Under the pieces are notes generated by a model. That model was not told the origin of the DNA and ran no database searches. It was given only the letters and a program-made list of their open reading frames with translations. Both the position numbers and the translations under genes were made by a program. A stretch of 64,000 bases of DNA, taken from Bradyrhizobium sp. ISRA464. Its GTDB lineage: Bacteria > Pseudomonadota > Alphaproteobacteria > Rhizobiales > Xanthobacteraceae. Where the stretch lies: positions 4,092,001-4,156,000 of the forward strand of contig NZ_CP094526.1 in the NCBI RefSeq assembly GCF_029910095.1. Direction: 5' to 3'. Below are positions 35,466-44,575 of this stretch, in pieces; positions within the stretch are counted from its first letter, which is position 1; every line of letters starts with the position of its first letter.

Positions 35466-36692
35466 TTACGACGCCGCACGCTCCGGCATCTGATTGAGAC
35501 GCGCCAGCAGCGATCCCGCACTGTCGCCCGACAGCAACGTCGCGACGTTGATGACGGGTTCGGCGCGCGTGTCACGGCGCCCATGGTGGGTATGCCGCAT
35601 CACGCTCGCCAGCCGGCGTGTTATCGCAAGGGCGTTGCGCAGGTCGGTCCCGGTGAACACCACGATGATCGATTTGTCATCCTGCACGGCGCCAAAATCG
35701 GCCTGGCGCATCAGCTTGCTGATGATCCGGGCGCCGTCGAACTGCGCGCGGGGGTGAGCGTCGTCGAAGCTGAACCGCGCCACCGACAGGGTGCCGCCAC
35801 GCTCGGCGGTCTGGTAGACCGTGCTGGCGAAGTCGCGGTCGAACGCCGCCTTGGTGAGCAGGCCGGTGCGGGCATCGATCAGGCCCTTGGCATCGATGGC
35901 GCGGAGCATGCGGCCAAGTCGCGCCTCGAAGGCATGCTGTCGGATCAGCGGCAGGGCGATATCTGCAATGCGCGACGGGCTGGCCGCGACGATCTCGATA
36001 TTGGGCAGATCGTAGCGCGGCGTGAGCTCGTTCGAGACGACGATCGCGGGCAGCGGACGGAAGCGGACGTCCTCGGTCAGCACCGTCAGGAATGCATCCA
36101 TCACGCGTGGCGTAAATCCCTCGGCCAGCACGATGCCGTCGATGTCGCGGCTGCTGAGATGCTTGGCCGCGGCCTCGATGCTCAGTGCGCCGACCACGCC
36201 GGCGCGTTCGCCGAGCGCAACCGACAGCGCCGGGTAGGCACCACCGCGGCCGATCAGCAGCGTGGTGGCTTCGCCGACGGGATCGATATCCGTCATCGCA
36301 ATCGGCGCCGGCGGCACCAGGCGCCGCATCACGGTCGCATGTAGGGCGCGCACGCGCAGGCAGGCGTTGAGCCGCGCGATCAGCCGGTCGGGCAGGCCGC
36401 GCTTCTGGAAGAACGCGATCGCGGTATCAGGCAGCGCGCTCGCGGGATCGACCGCGATCAGCGGCAGATAGGGCGCACGGGCGGCGGCGCGCTTGGCGAG
36501 CGTTGCAAGGACCGAGTAATCGATGCCCTGCGTCGCGGCGATGATGGCCGCCGGCTTCACCTGTTCGATGGCGCGCCCGGCTTCGTTCCAGTCGGTCACC
36601 ACGACCGGAAACAGTTTCGTCTCATCGAGAAGGGTGGCGAATGACGGCTTTGCCGTCGCCGACACGATGAGAACCGGGCCTTGTTGGGACAT
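35466..36692 (-). CDS. PleD-like protein with degenerate GGDEF domain
   Basis: 408 residues from MSQQGPVLIVSATAKPSF. The N-terminal half looks like two receiver-type folds without the usual acidic pocket. The C-terminal half starts like a GGDEF domain (DARTGLLTKAAFDRDFAST) and ends like one (LRNALAITRRLASVMRHTHH), but no GGDEF or similar signature is present in between, so it is unlikely to make cyclic di-GMP. It may bind a nucleotide or partner protein. It is the end of a cluster of three minus-strand genes. Confidence 0.65.
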   Translation of the reverse strand: MSQQGPVLIVSATAKPSFATLLDETKLFPVVVTDWNEAGRAIEQVKPAAIIAATQGIDYSVLATLAKRAAARAPYLPLIAVDPASALPDTAIAFFQKRGLPDRLIARLNACLRVRALHATVMRRLVPPAPIAMTDIDPVGEATTLLIGRGGAYPALSVALGERAGVVGALSIEAAAKHLSSRDIDGIVLAEGFTPRVMDAFLTVLTEDVRFRPLPAIVVSNELTPRYDLPNIEIVAASPSRIADIALPLIRQHAFEARLGRMLRAIDAKGLIDARTGLLTKAAFDRDFASTVYQTAERGGTLSVARFSFDDAHPRAQFDGARIISKLMRQADFGAVQDDKSIIVVFTGTDLRNALAITRRLASVMRHTHHGRRDTRAEPVINVATLLSGDSAGSLLARLNQMPERAAS

Positions 36693-36787
36693 AAGAGAAA
36701 GCTCGAGACCTATGCGCGGATGCGCAATGGCCGGCATGCTAAATCGCCACGCTTAATGTGGCGTCAACACAACCGCGAGAGTTCGAT

Positions 36788-38293
36788 CTATGCGGCGGGC
36801 GTGCGGTCGCGAAATGCCTCGACCATCAATGGGTTAAGCCCGAGCTCGGTCAATGCATCGCGGGCCCGCGCGTTGTCCTGCGCCCGTCCGGCCAGCTTGT
36901 GGCCGCTGAGCCGGTCCGGCAGTGCCGTCAGGAGACCGCCCTGGCCGAGGCGGCGTGACCATTCCTGGAGCTCCTGCGCCAGAAATCGGTAGCCGCCAAC
37001 TGTCATCACACCCGACGGCGGCGCGGTGATGTTGATAGCGCCGGTCGCGCGGTCGACCCGCGCGGCATATTCGGTGTCGACGAAATCGCGCGACGGCTGC
37101 GCGATCATGAGGTCACCGGGGGGAGGCGGCGGCGCGTAAGCGGCGGCCGGCACCATGGGGCCACGGAGCGCCAGCGTGCCCTTCGGTGTCAGCAAGATCT
37201 CGCCGGCGATCGACGCACCCGGCGCTTCGCGCGGCGCGCCATGCGGGCCCGGTTTGATCGGGGCCGGCGATCCATCTTCGGCCGTGCGACGGGCGCCGAA
37301 CAGCCCGGTCTCGCCGAACAAATAGACATCGGTCAAGGTCGCGCGCTGCGAGGTCCAGCATGCGCCGGAGGCGACCTGTTCCGGCGCGCGCCACAGGCCG
37401 ATCACGTTGCGCAGGCTCGGGAAGCGCTCGGACAGCCCCCGCTCGTCGAGCCGGAGGGCGAGCTGGGCGGGGGCGATCAGCGTGTCGCAGGCATGGTCAT
37501 TGAACTGCGTCTCGAGCACCTCTTCATCGAAGGGGTGATGCAGCACCAGCGTTCCACCCGACAGCAGCCAGGCCACCAGCGACGCGCAGAGGCCGGCAAA
37601 CGACATCGGCGCGAAAGCCGACATGATGGTGGCGCCCTGCGCCAGGTCGCTCTCCAGCGACATCGCGAGCCCGCCGGCGATCAGGCTGTAATGCGCGCGC
37701 GGCACCGGACGCAGCCCTTGGCTGGTGACGTCGAAGGAAATCAGCGCGGCCTTGCGGCCGTCCTGGATCACCGCGCGCGAAGTCTGGGAGCCCTCCAGGA
37801 TCGCCCGGTCGAGCGAGGCCATGCCTTCGGGCAGATCGTCGCCGAAGCCGCAGACATGGCGGATCGAGAACGCCTCCGCCGCGGCGTTCATGGCGAGGTC
37901 GGCGTGGGAGACGCCGTCGATCCTGCTCGAAGTGACGATCGCCCGCGCCGCGGTGCGATTGAGTGCGGCCGTCAGCTCGGCATGCCGCCACAACAGCGGC
38001 AGCGGCACCACTACCAGCCCGACGCGATGGGCGGCGAGCACTGTCAGGGCGAACTCGACCGTGCAGGGGAGCTGGACCGCGATCACCGTGTTGGCCGGCA
38101 ATCCGCTCTCGATGAAGTGGGCCGCGATCGCCGAGATCGCGCGATCGGCCTGGGCGTAAGTCAGGCGCTTGCGGGTCTGGCCGGTGATGCGTTGCTTGTT
38201 GAGGGGGTCGACCAGCGCCAGCGCCTCAGGCTGCCGTGCCAGGAGCCGCTTAAACAGGGTATCGAGCGTTGGCGAGGTGATCTGCTGGTTCAC
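36788..38293 (-). CDS. class I adenylate-forming enzyme with non-canonical P-loop
   Basis: 501 residues, AMP-binding fold of the ANL superfamily. LTYAQADRAISAIAAHFIES, VIAVQLPCTVEFALTVLAAH and VYLFGETGLFG (the Y/F-G-x-T-E region) support this. The usual Ser/Thr/Gly-rich P-loop ending PKG reads DVTSQGLRPVPRAH here, and the A8 region reads VGGYRFLAQELQEW. Acyl-CoA synthetase activity is thus uncertain; a carrier or altered-substrate role is possible. No carrier protein lies near. It is co-directional with the GGDEF-like gene, 95 bases upstream. Confidence 0.75.
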   Translation of the reverse strand: MNQQITSPTLDTLFKRLLARQPEALALVDPLNKQRITGQTRKRLTYAQADRAISAIAAHFIESGLPANTVIAVQLPCTVEFALTVLAAHRVGLVVVPLPLLWRHAELTAALNRTAARAIVTSSRIDGVSHADLAMNAAAEAFSIRHVCGFGDDLPEGMASLDRAILEGSQTSRAVIQDGRKAALISFDVTSQGLRPVPRAHYSLIAGGLAMSLESDLAQGATIMSAFAPMSFAGLCASLVAWLLSGGTLVLHHPFDEEVLETQFNDHACDTLIAPAQLALRLDERGLSERFPSLRNVIGLWRAPEQVASGACWTSQRATLTDVYLFGETGLFGARRTAEDGSPAPIKPGPHGAPREAPGASIAGEILLTPKGTLALRGPMVPAAAYAPPPPPGDLMIAQPSRDFVDTEYAARVDRATGAINITAPPSGVMTVGGYRFLAQELQEWSRRLGQGGLLTALPDRLSGHKLAGRAQDNARARDALTELGLNPLMVEAFRDRTPAA

Positions 38294-38382
38294 GGGTTCA
38301 ACGTCGGTTGCCGCACTTGGATTGCATCAGGTCTGGATCGCATCAGCTCTGGGTTGCATCGAGGTCGTATCGCTTGAGGTCG

Positions 38383-40263
38383 TCACCTGGACTGCGAGCC
38401 GGCCTTCTGCCACCAGGTCTCCGGCAAATAGCCCGACAAGGCCGTGGTCGAAGGCCGTTCTATCCGATTCCAGCGTGCGATCCATTGCTCTCCGAGGTCA
38501 AAGAGGGGGATAGCGTAGAAGCCCGACATCAGGGCCCGGTCCAGCGCCCGCACCGCCGAGACGAAGGCCGGTCGCTCCCGCGCAGCCAGCAGCGCCGCGA
38601 TCATGGCGTCGATGGCCGGATCCTTGGCGCCCATATAGTTCCTGGTTCCCGGGATATCGGCGGCCTGGCTGCCCCAATAGAACGCCTGCTCGTTGCCGGG
38701 TGACAGCGACTGGTCCCAGCGATTGGGAATCATGTCGAAGTCGTAGGCGAGCCTGCGTTGCTCGAACTGCACCGCGTCGACCACCCGCACCGTGGCGTTG
38801 ATGCCTGCGCGCTTCAGGTCGCGCTGATAGGCGAGCGCAATGCGCTCATGCTCGCGCGTCGTCACCAGGATCTCGAAGCTGAGCGGCGTGTGCGTCGAGC
38901 GCTGCTTCAACATCGTGCCGTCGATCGCGTAGCCGGCCTCGGACAACAGTGCGAGCGCGTTGCGCAGCACCGTGCGGTCGCGTCCCGAACCGTCGGTGAC
39001 CGGGAGGCGGTAGCGGCCCTCGAGAATATCCGGCGGGATGTGCGACAGATACGGCTTCAGCAGAGCGCGTTCGCGATCGTTGGCGGGCCGGCCGTAGGCC
39101 GACAATTCCGATCCGGCGAAGTAGCCGCCGGAGCGCGAATACAGCCCGAAATAGTAGTTCCGGTTGATCCACTCGAAGTCGAACAGCATCGTCAGCGCCT
39201 GACGCACCCTGACATCGGCGAACAGCGGCCGCCGGCTGTTGAACACCAGGAACTCGGACGGATGCGGAATGCCGATCTTGTTCGTGTCGCGGATCACCTC
39301 GCCGTTCCGCGCGGCGGGGAAGTCATAGCCCTCGTGCCAGCGCAGCGGCTCGTTCTCGACCCGGAAGTCGTAGAGACCGCGCTTGAAGGCCTCGAACAGG
39401 CCGTTGGCCTCGCGGTAGAAATCGAGCCTGATCTCGTCGAAGTTCCAGAGGCCGCGGTTGATCGGCAAGTCGCGCCCCCAGTAATCGGGATTGCGGGTGA
39501 AGGTGACGCTGGTTCCTGGATTGACCGCCGTGACCCGGTAAGGGCCGGAGCCGATCGGCGCGGCCAATGTGGTCTGCTCGAACTTCGAGACGTCGATCGC
39601 GTGCCGCGGCAGGATCGGCATTAGACCGAGGATCAGCGGCAACTCGCGATCGGCGACGCCGCCGAAATCGAACCGCACCGTGAGCGGGTCGAGCGCCACG
39701 GCCTTTGCGACTTTTGAGTAGTATTGGTGATGCAGCGGGCGGCCGTGGTCGCGCAGCAGTGCCAACGAGAACAGCACGTCATCGGCGAGCACCGGCTGTC
39801 CGTCCGAGAAGCGGGCGCGCGGATCGATGTGGAAGGTGACGTAGCTTCTTGCGTCGTCGGTCTCGACGCTGCGGGCGAGCAGTCCGTACAGCGTGAAGGG
39901 CTCGTCATTGCCCCGCGCCATCAGGCTTTCATAGACATAGCCGCGCTCATACGCGTAGCCCCTGAGCTGTTGCACGGGAACGCCCCTGACGATCAATGGA
40001 TTGAGGCTGTCGAAGGTGCCGATCAGGCCCTGCACTAGCCGGCCGCCCTTGGGGGCGTCAGGGTTGGCATAGGGCAAGTGCGTAAAGTCGGGCGGCAGGG
40101 CCGGAGTGCCATGCATGGCGATCGCGTAGCTCTCGGCCGCCGCCGCGGGAGCCAGTCCGGTTGCCAGGACGGCCAAGGCAAGGAACAGGCCGGCGAGTAT
40201 GCGGTGCCCGAACCGCCCGGGAACAGGTGGGTGAGGCGCCGAATTTGATTCGCAAAACGTCAC
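38383..40263 (-). CDS. periplasmic solute-binding protein, family 5 (YejA-like)
   Basis: 626 residues. An N-terminal signal segment (ILAGLFLALAVLATGLAPAAAA) sits after a hydrophilic start, so the true start may be a little downstream. The mature part opens YAIAMHGTPALPPDFTHLPY, typical of YejA-like oligopeptide-binding proteins, with DPRARFSDGQPVLADDVLFSL and PNRWDQSLSPGNEQAFYWGS further on. It would bind a peptide or similar solute for an ABC importer. No permease or ATPase gene is next to it, so it is separated from its transporter. Confidence 0.85.
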   Translation of the reverse strand: MTFCESNSAPHPPVPGRFGHRILAGLFLALAVLATGLAPAAAAESYAIAMHGTPALPPDFTHLPYANPDAPKGGRLVQGLIGTFDSLNPLIVRGVPVQQLRGYAYERGYVYESLMARGNDEPFTLYGLLARSVETDDARSYVTFHIDPRARFSDGQPVLADDVLFSLALLRDHGRPLHHQYYSKVAKAVALDPLTVRFDFGGVADRELPLILGLMPILPRHAIDVSKFEQTTLAAPIGSGPYRVTAVNPGTSVTFTRNPDYWGRDLPINRGLWNFDEIRLDFYREANGLFEAFKRGLYDFRVENEPLRWHEGYDFPAARNGEVIRDTNKIGIPHPSEFLVFNSRRPLFADVRVRQALTMLFDFEWINRNYYFGLYSRSGGYFAGSELSAYGRPANDRERALLKPYLSHIPPDILEGRYRLPVTDGSGRDRTVLRNALALLSEAGYAIDGTMLKQRSTHTPLSFEILVTTREHERIALAYQRDLKRAGINATVRVVDAVQFEQRRLAYDFDMIPNRWDQSLSPGNEQAFYWGSQAADIPGTRNYMGAKDPAIDAMIAALLAARERPAFVSAVRALDRALMSGFYAIPLFDLGEQWIARWNRIERPSTTALSGYLPETWWQKAGSQSR

Positions 40264-40489
40264 GCGGGAGCTTTATCACACGCCGCCGCAACTCGGCGTG
40301 ACGTCGGCGCAAATCCGTTTGTCGGCATTGATCTTTCCGCGCGCCGCTGTATTGAAGGCGTGCAATCGATCCGGGCAGCAACGCCTGTCACGTATCCGCC
40401 TCAATTGACTAGGAGACAGCCGCTCAAACGGCTAACTGTCGGCGCCTGCAGTGGTTTCGGGCGCTGCCGTTCAGAAAGGGTTTTCCGCA

Positions 40490-41293
40490 ATGAATTTCCG
40501 TATCTTGGCCGCCCCGGTCCGGCCGCGGGGGCGAATTGTCGCTCTGATGGCGGCAACGGCACTGTCCGCAGCGCTCCTGGTTCCTGCCGCTCAGGCCCAG
40601 CAGCCGCAGGCACCGAAGGCTGCGCCCAAGGCGGCACCGAAGGCGGCCCCGAGGGGCGCGCCGGCGGCACCCGCGGCCCCGCAGCAGGCCGCCCCGCCGG
40701 CCGCGCAGCCGCCGCAGGATCAGCAAATTCAGCTCATCTACGCCCCCTGGACCAAGTTCTGCCTGAAGGGCCAGGAAGCCAACGCCAAGCAGGTCTGCTT
40801 CACCGGCAAGGACGGCCGCATCGAGTCCGGTCAGCCCGTTATCGCCGCGGTGGTGATCGAGCCGGAGGGCGAGCCGAAGAAGATCCTGCGCGTGACGCTG
40901 CCGCTCGGCATGCAGCTCGTTCACGGCACCCGCATCATCATCGACAACAACCCGCCGCAGCAGGCGCCCTATGTGATCTGCTTCCAGAACGGCTGTATGT
41001 CGGACTATGAAGCGACGCCGGAGATGATCAACAACCTGAAGAAGGGCCAGAACCTCGTGGTTCAGGCGATCAACTCCAACGGCGCGCCGCTGACCCTGCC
41101 GCTGCCGCTGAACGGCGAGTTCGCCAAGGCCTATGACGGTCCGCCGACCGATCCGAAGCAGTTCGAGGAAAACCAGAAGAAGCTGCAGGAAGAGCTGCAA
41201 AAGCGCGCCGAAGAGCAGCGCAAGAAGCTCGAGGGCGCAGGCGCTGCCGCCCAGCCCGGAGCGCCGGCTGCGGCCAACCCGCCGTCCAAGTAA
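40490..41293 (+). CDS. invasion-associated locus B (IalB) family protein
   Basis: 267-residue exported protein. Signal peptide about 1-33 (IVALMAATALSAALLVPAAQ, cleaved near AQAQ). It is followed by an Ala/Pro/Lys low-complexity stretch (KAAPKAAPKAAP), then the IalB domain (about 80-225) with CLKGQEANAKQVCFTGKDG and QAPYVICFQNGCMSD, and a C-terminal Glu/Lys coiled coil (LQEELQKRAEEQRKKLEG). Start ATG at 40490 with GAAAGG upstream. Periplasmic or envelope function, not defined outside Bartonella-type hosts. Ends in a strong terminator. Confidence 0.85.
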   Translation: MNFRILAAPVRPRGRIVALMAATALSAALLVPAAQAQQPQAPKAAPKAAPKAAPRGAPAAPAAPQQAAPPAAQPPQDQQIQLIYAPWTKFCLKGQEANAKQVCFTGKDGRIESGQPVIAAVVIEPEGEPKKILRVTLPLGMQLVHGTRIIIDNNPPQQAPYVICFQNGCMSDYEATPEMINNLKKGQNLVVQAINSNGAPLTLPLPLNGEFAKAYDGPPTDPKQFEENQKKLQEELQKRAEEQRKKLEGAGAAAQPGAPAAANPPSK

Positions 41294-41314
41294 GCGCGCA
41301 AGCAGTCGCATAAC

Positions 41315-41342
41315 AAAAGGCGCCCGAACGGGCGCCTTTTTA
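41315..41342 (+). terminator. rho-independent terminator after the IalB gene
   Basis: AAAAGGCGCCCG (41315-41326) pairs with CGGGCGCCTTTT (41329-41340), ending in TTTTTT. It lies 21 bases after the stop. Confidence 0.88.
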
Positions 41343-41839
41343 GTTTGCGTAGGCTGAGACTCGCTTCATTCAAGGTGCGGCGTCACGCGATCGCGTCTGG
41401 CTGATCTCAACTTGCCGCGTTGGTCGTCTTGTCCGTCGCGTGCGATGGTTCAAATGCACGTTCCGATCCGTGTGAGAGTCGTGCGCTGCCCAGCCCGGGT
41501 GACCCCGGCATCGACGCAAAATCACAGAACCAACCCGGGAGGTCAGACGAAAGCGCGCAACACGCGCCTTCGATCCGCAGGCACGCGTGTGTTCTGCGAA
41601 CCCTGGCCGCGCTGCGCGGAAAAGTAATGGCTCGATGCGATTGGAGCCGCCCGGATCGCAAGCCAGTCCGCCTACGCAGTCATGGAAATCCGGTCAATGT
41701 CCCAGCGAGTAAGCCAGCGGCGGAAAGAACCGCTCAACCGCCCGTTGGGGCAAGCGGCGCTGGCCGCGCGTGAACGGGTCTAAGCTGCCGCCATGATGGC
41801 GCTCAGGTGCCACGCGACTGGCGCGAAAACGGAAGATCG
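41343..41839. other. gap between the IalB gene and hspQ
   Basis: About 500 bases with no convincing gene on either strand; frames present are Arg/Ser/Pro-rich. I see no strong hairpin after the terminator. Confidence 0.4.
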
Positions 41840-42172
41840 TCAGTTCAGCGACGGGTTGCGCGGGCGATAGCCGCCGGACTTGTCCTTGATGAAGATCTCG
41901 GCCACCTGCGAATGCCGGATCGGCTCGCCGGAGTCGTCGGGCAACAGGTTCTGCTCGGAGACATAGGCCACATACTCGGTCTCCGAATTCTCGGCGAGCA
42001 GGTGGTAGAACGGCTGATCCTTGTGCGGACGGACGTCCTCGGGGATCGACAGCCACCATTCCTCGGTATTGTTGAACTCCGGGTCGATGTCGAAGATCAC
42101 GCCCCGGAAGGAGAACACCCGGTGACGGACGATCTGCCCGATCTGAAACTTGGCGGTGCGCGCTTTGATCAT
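41840..42172 (-). CDS. hspQ: heat shock protein HspQ
   Basis: 110-residue hemimethylated-DNA-binding (YccV) domain protein. It begins MIKARTAKFQIGQIVRHRVF with GVIFDIDPEF and EEWWLSIPE, then DQPFYHLLAENSETEYVAYV, all typical. In enterobacteria it modulates Lon and stability of DnaA. GAGG lies just upstream of the ATG at 42172; the frame continues 29 codons higher without family similarity. Divergent from the AEC transporter gene. Confidence 0.9.
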   Translation of the reverse strand: MIKARTAKFQIGQIVRHRVFSFRGVIFDIDPEFNNTEEWWLSIPEDVRPHKDQPFYHLLAENSETEYVAYVSEQNLLPDDSGEPIRHSQVAEIFIKDKSGGYRPRNPSLN

Positions 42173-42294
42173 GCCTCGTCGATAGACCATCATTGTGGCT
42201 GATGCTAGGGGCAAGGGAGTGATTTGGACCCTTGGTTTACCGATTCTGGCCGGGGGCAACCAACCCGGAAAACGGCCGAGAATCCACTTTTAGA

Positions 42295-43248
42295 ATGATC
42301 GATATCCTCAATCTGGCGTTGCCGTATTTCGGCCTGATCTTCATCGGTTACGCGTGCGGCAAGGCCAAGCGGCTGCCCGAAAGCGGGCTCGCCTGGATGA
42401 ATTTCTTCCTACTCTATGTTTCGCTGCCGGCGTTGCTGTTCGGGATCATGTCCAGGACCCCGTTCTCCGACCTGAACAACCCACCGTTTCTGATCGCGAC
42501 CACGCTTGGAACCATGATTGCCTTCTTCCTGGCGATGGTCGCGGGCAAGGCAATCGGCGGGCTCTCGCTGCGCGAAGCGACGCTCGCCGGCCTGTCAGGC
42601 GCCTACGGCAATATCGGCTATATGGGGCCGGGACTGGCGCTGGCGGTGCTCGGCAGCAAGGCAGCGGCGCCGACCGCGCTGATCTTTTGTTGCGACAGCA
42701 TCTTCCTGTTCTCGATCGTGCCGCTCCTGATCGAGCTCACCGATCGTGACCATCCCTCGCTGCTGCATGCGCTCGGTGTGGTGATGCGGCAGATCCTGCA
42801 GAACCCGCTGATCATGTCGGCGGTACTCGGCGCGCTGGTGGGCGCGCTTCACATTACGCTGCCGGTTGCGCTCGACCGGACCATCCAGTTTCTGCAGAAC
42901 GCCGCCGCGCCGACGGCGCTGTTCGTGCTCGGCGTGACGGTCGCGCTGCGGCCGTTCGACCGGGTGCCGTGGGAGGTCCCCGGCGTGATCGCGATCAAGC
43001 TTTTGATCCATCCGTTCGTGGCGTTCTGCCTGATGCTGCTGTTCGGCCCGTTCGCGCAGCCCTGGGCCGCCACCGCGGTGTTGATGGCCTCACTGCCGCC
43101 GGCGCTGAATGTGTTCGTGATCGCGAGGCAGAACGACACCTGGATCAAGCCAGCCTCGGTCGCCGTGCTGATCGGGACCTTTGCCTCCGTGGTCACGCTG
43201 ACCAGCGTGATGTGGTTCATTCAGACCGGGCGGCTCGCGTTTCCTTGA
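42295..43248 (+). CDS. AEC (auxin efflux carrier) family transporter
   Basis: 317-residue inner-membrane carrier with about ten helices. It begins MIDILNLALPYFGLIFIGYA, and includes GLSGAYGNIGYMGPGLAL and APTALFVLGVTVALRP, both family patterns, and MASLPPALNVFVIARQ near the end. Members export or import small carboxylates such as malonate or malate; the substrate is unknown here. ATG at 42295 preferred over an open extension of 21 codons. Its stop lies ten bases from that of the convergent hydroxylase gene. Confidence 0.88.
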   Translation: MIDILNLALPYFGLIFIGYACGKAKRLPESGLAWMNFFLLYVSLPALLFGIMSRTPFSDLNNPPFLIATTLGTMIAFFLAMVAGKAIGGLSLREATLAGLSGAYGNIGYMGPGLALAVLGSKAAAPTALIFCCDSIFLFSIVPLLIELTDRDHPSLLHALGVVMRQILQNPLIMSAVLGALVGALHITLPVALDRTIQFLQNAAAPTALFVLGVTVALRPFDRVPWEVPGVIAIKLLIHPFVAFCLMLLFGPFAQPWAATAVLMASLPPALNVFVIARQNDTWIKPASVAVLIGTFASVVTLTSVMWFIQTGRLAFP

Positions 43249-43257
43249 TCGCCCCAG

Positions 43258-44442
43258 TCACCGCCGCCACGACGGTGCCAGCCCCTCGCGCATCGCGAGC
43301 CGGCGCAGCGGGCCGATCGCGCCGATCAGATGCAGGCCGGCGGCACGCGCGGTCTGCATCGGCAGGAAGTCGCTGAGCAAGGAACGGTTGGCGAGGTCGA
43401 TCGCCCAGGTCCGGCTGGCGACGTCGGGGCGCCGCGCCACCTGGTAGCGCGACAGCACGCGCGGCGCGCCCGGATCTTCGCCGTGCGCAATCGCTTGGCC
43501 TGCGATCTCGGCGATGTCGGCGGCGTCGCGCAGCCCCATGTTCAGACCCTGCGCGCCGATCGGCGGCAGCACATGCGCGGATTCGCCGACCAGCGCGATG
43601 CGGTTCTTGGTGAATTGCCGGGGCCGTTCGATGGCGAGCGGAAACACATTGCGTCCAGGTTCGACCTGAACGCGGCCGAGGATGGAATGGGATTGCCGCT
43701 CCGCGGCCGCGGACAGTTCATCGTCGCCGAGCGCTTTGAGCCGCTCGGCCTCCTTGGGTGCGCAAACCCAGACCACGCTGCTCCGGTTACCGGAGAGCGG
43801 CACGAACACGCAAGGGCCGTGCTCGGTGTGGAACTCGGTCGAGATGTTCCGGTGCGGCCGGGAATGGCTGATGTTGAAGGTGAGGGCGGACTGGCCGAGA
43901 TCGCGTCTGACGACCTCGATGCCGGCGGTCTCGCGGGACACCGAATTGCGCCCGTCGGCGCCGACCACAAGCCGCGCCGACAAGGACTGGCCCCGCTGCG
44001 TCTGCACGGAGACCGCCGCATCGTCAGGATGGATCGCAGCCGCCTCGTCGTCGAACCGCGTCAGCGCCAGCAATTCGCCGGCGCGCTCCTCGAGCGCTGC
44101 GACCAGCGAGCGGTTGTCGATGTTGAACCCGAATTGCTCGCGGCCGATCTCCTCGGCGGAGAAGCGCACCTCGGGCGCGCGGATCAGGCGGCCGGTGTCG
44201 TCGACGAGGCGCATGATCTTGAGGGCGGCCGCCCTGTCGCGGCAGCGGCGCCAGACGTCCAGCCGCTCCAGGAGATCGGTCGAAGCGCCCAGCAGGGCGG
44301 TGGTGCGGTTGTCGGCATAGGGCGCCCGGCGCGCCAACAGCGCGGTCCGCGCGCCGGCGTCGGCCAGGGCGACGGCGGCCGTCAACCCGGCAGGACCACC
44401 GCCGATTACGATAACGTCATAAACCTGAGAATTGTCGGTCAT
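43258..44442 (-). CDS. UbiH/UbiF-family FAD-dependent hydroxylase
   Basis: 394-residue flavin monooxygenase that probably hydroxylates the ubiquinone ring. FAD-binding VIVIGGGPAGLTAAVALADA near 11-30, the middle DGRNSVSRETAG, and the second FAD motif LVGESAHVLPPIGAQGLNMG near 290-310, followed by LRDAADIAE. Start ATG at 44442 (MTDNSQVYDV). Which ring position is modified (UbiH, UbiF, UbiI or UbiM type) cannot be told. It stands alone, divergent from pcs. Confidence 0.88.
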   Translation of the reverse strand: MTDNSQVYDVIVIGGGPAGLTAAVALADAGARTALLARRAPYADNRTTALLGASTDLLERLDVWRRCRDRAAALKIMRLVDDTGRLIRAPEVRFSAEEIGREQFGFNIDNRSLVAALEERAGELLALTRFDDEAAAIHPDDAAVSVQTQRGQSLSARLVVGADGRNSVSRETAGIEVVRRDLGQSALTFNISHSRPHRNISTEFHTEHGPCVFVPLSGNRSSVVWVCAPKEAERLKALGDDELSAAAERQSHSILGRVQVEPGRNVFPLAIERPRQFTKNRIALVGESAHVLPPIGAQGLNMGLRDAADIAEIAGQAIAHGEDPGAPRVLSRYQVARRPDVASRTWAIDLANRSLLSDFLPMQTARAAGLHLIGAIGPLRRLAMREGLAPSWRR

Positions 44443-44575
44443 ACCGGAACAATTGACACTGTTCGCGCCATTTTCAAGCAGCCAGCAACCGCAAAAGTTT
44501 CCGACAATTTGCGCGGCCGAAGGCCGCAAGAGCGCATATGCAAAGCGGGTCGATTCCTGATAGCACTGCAGCAAT

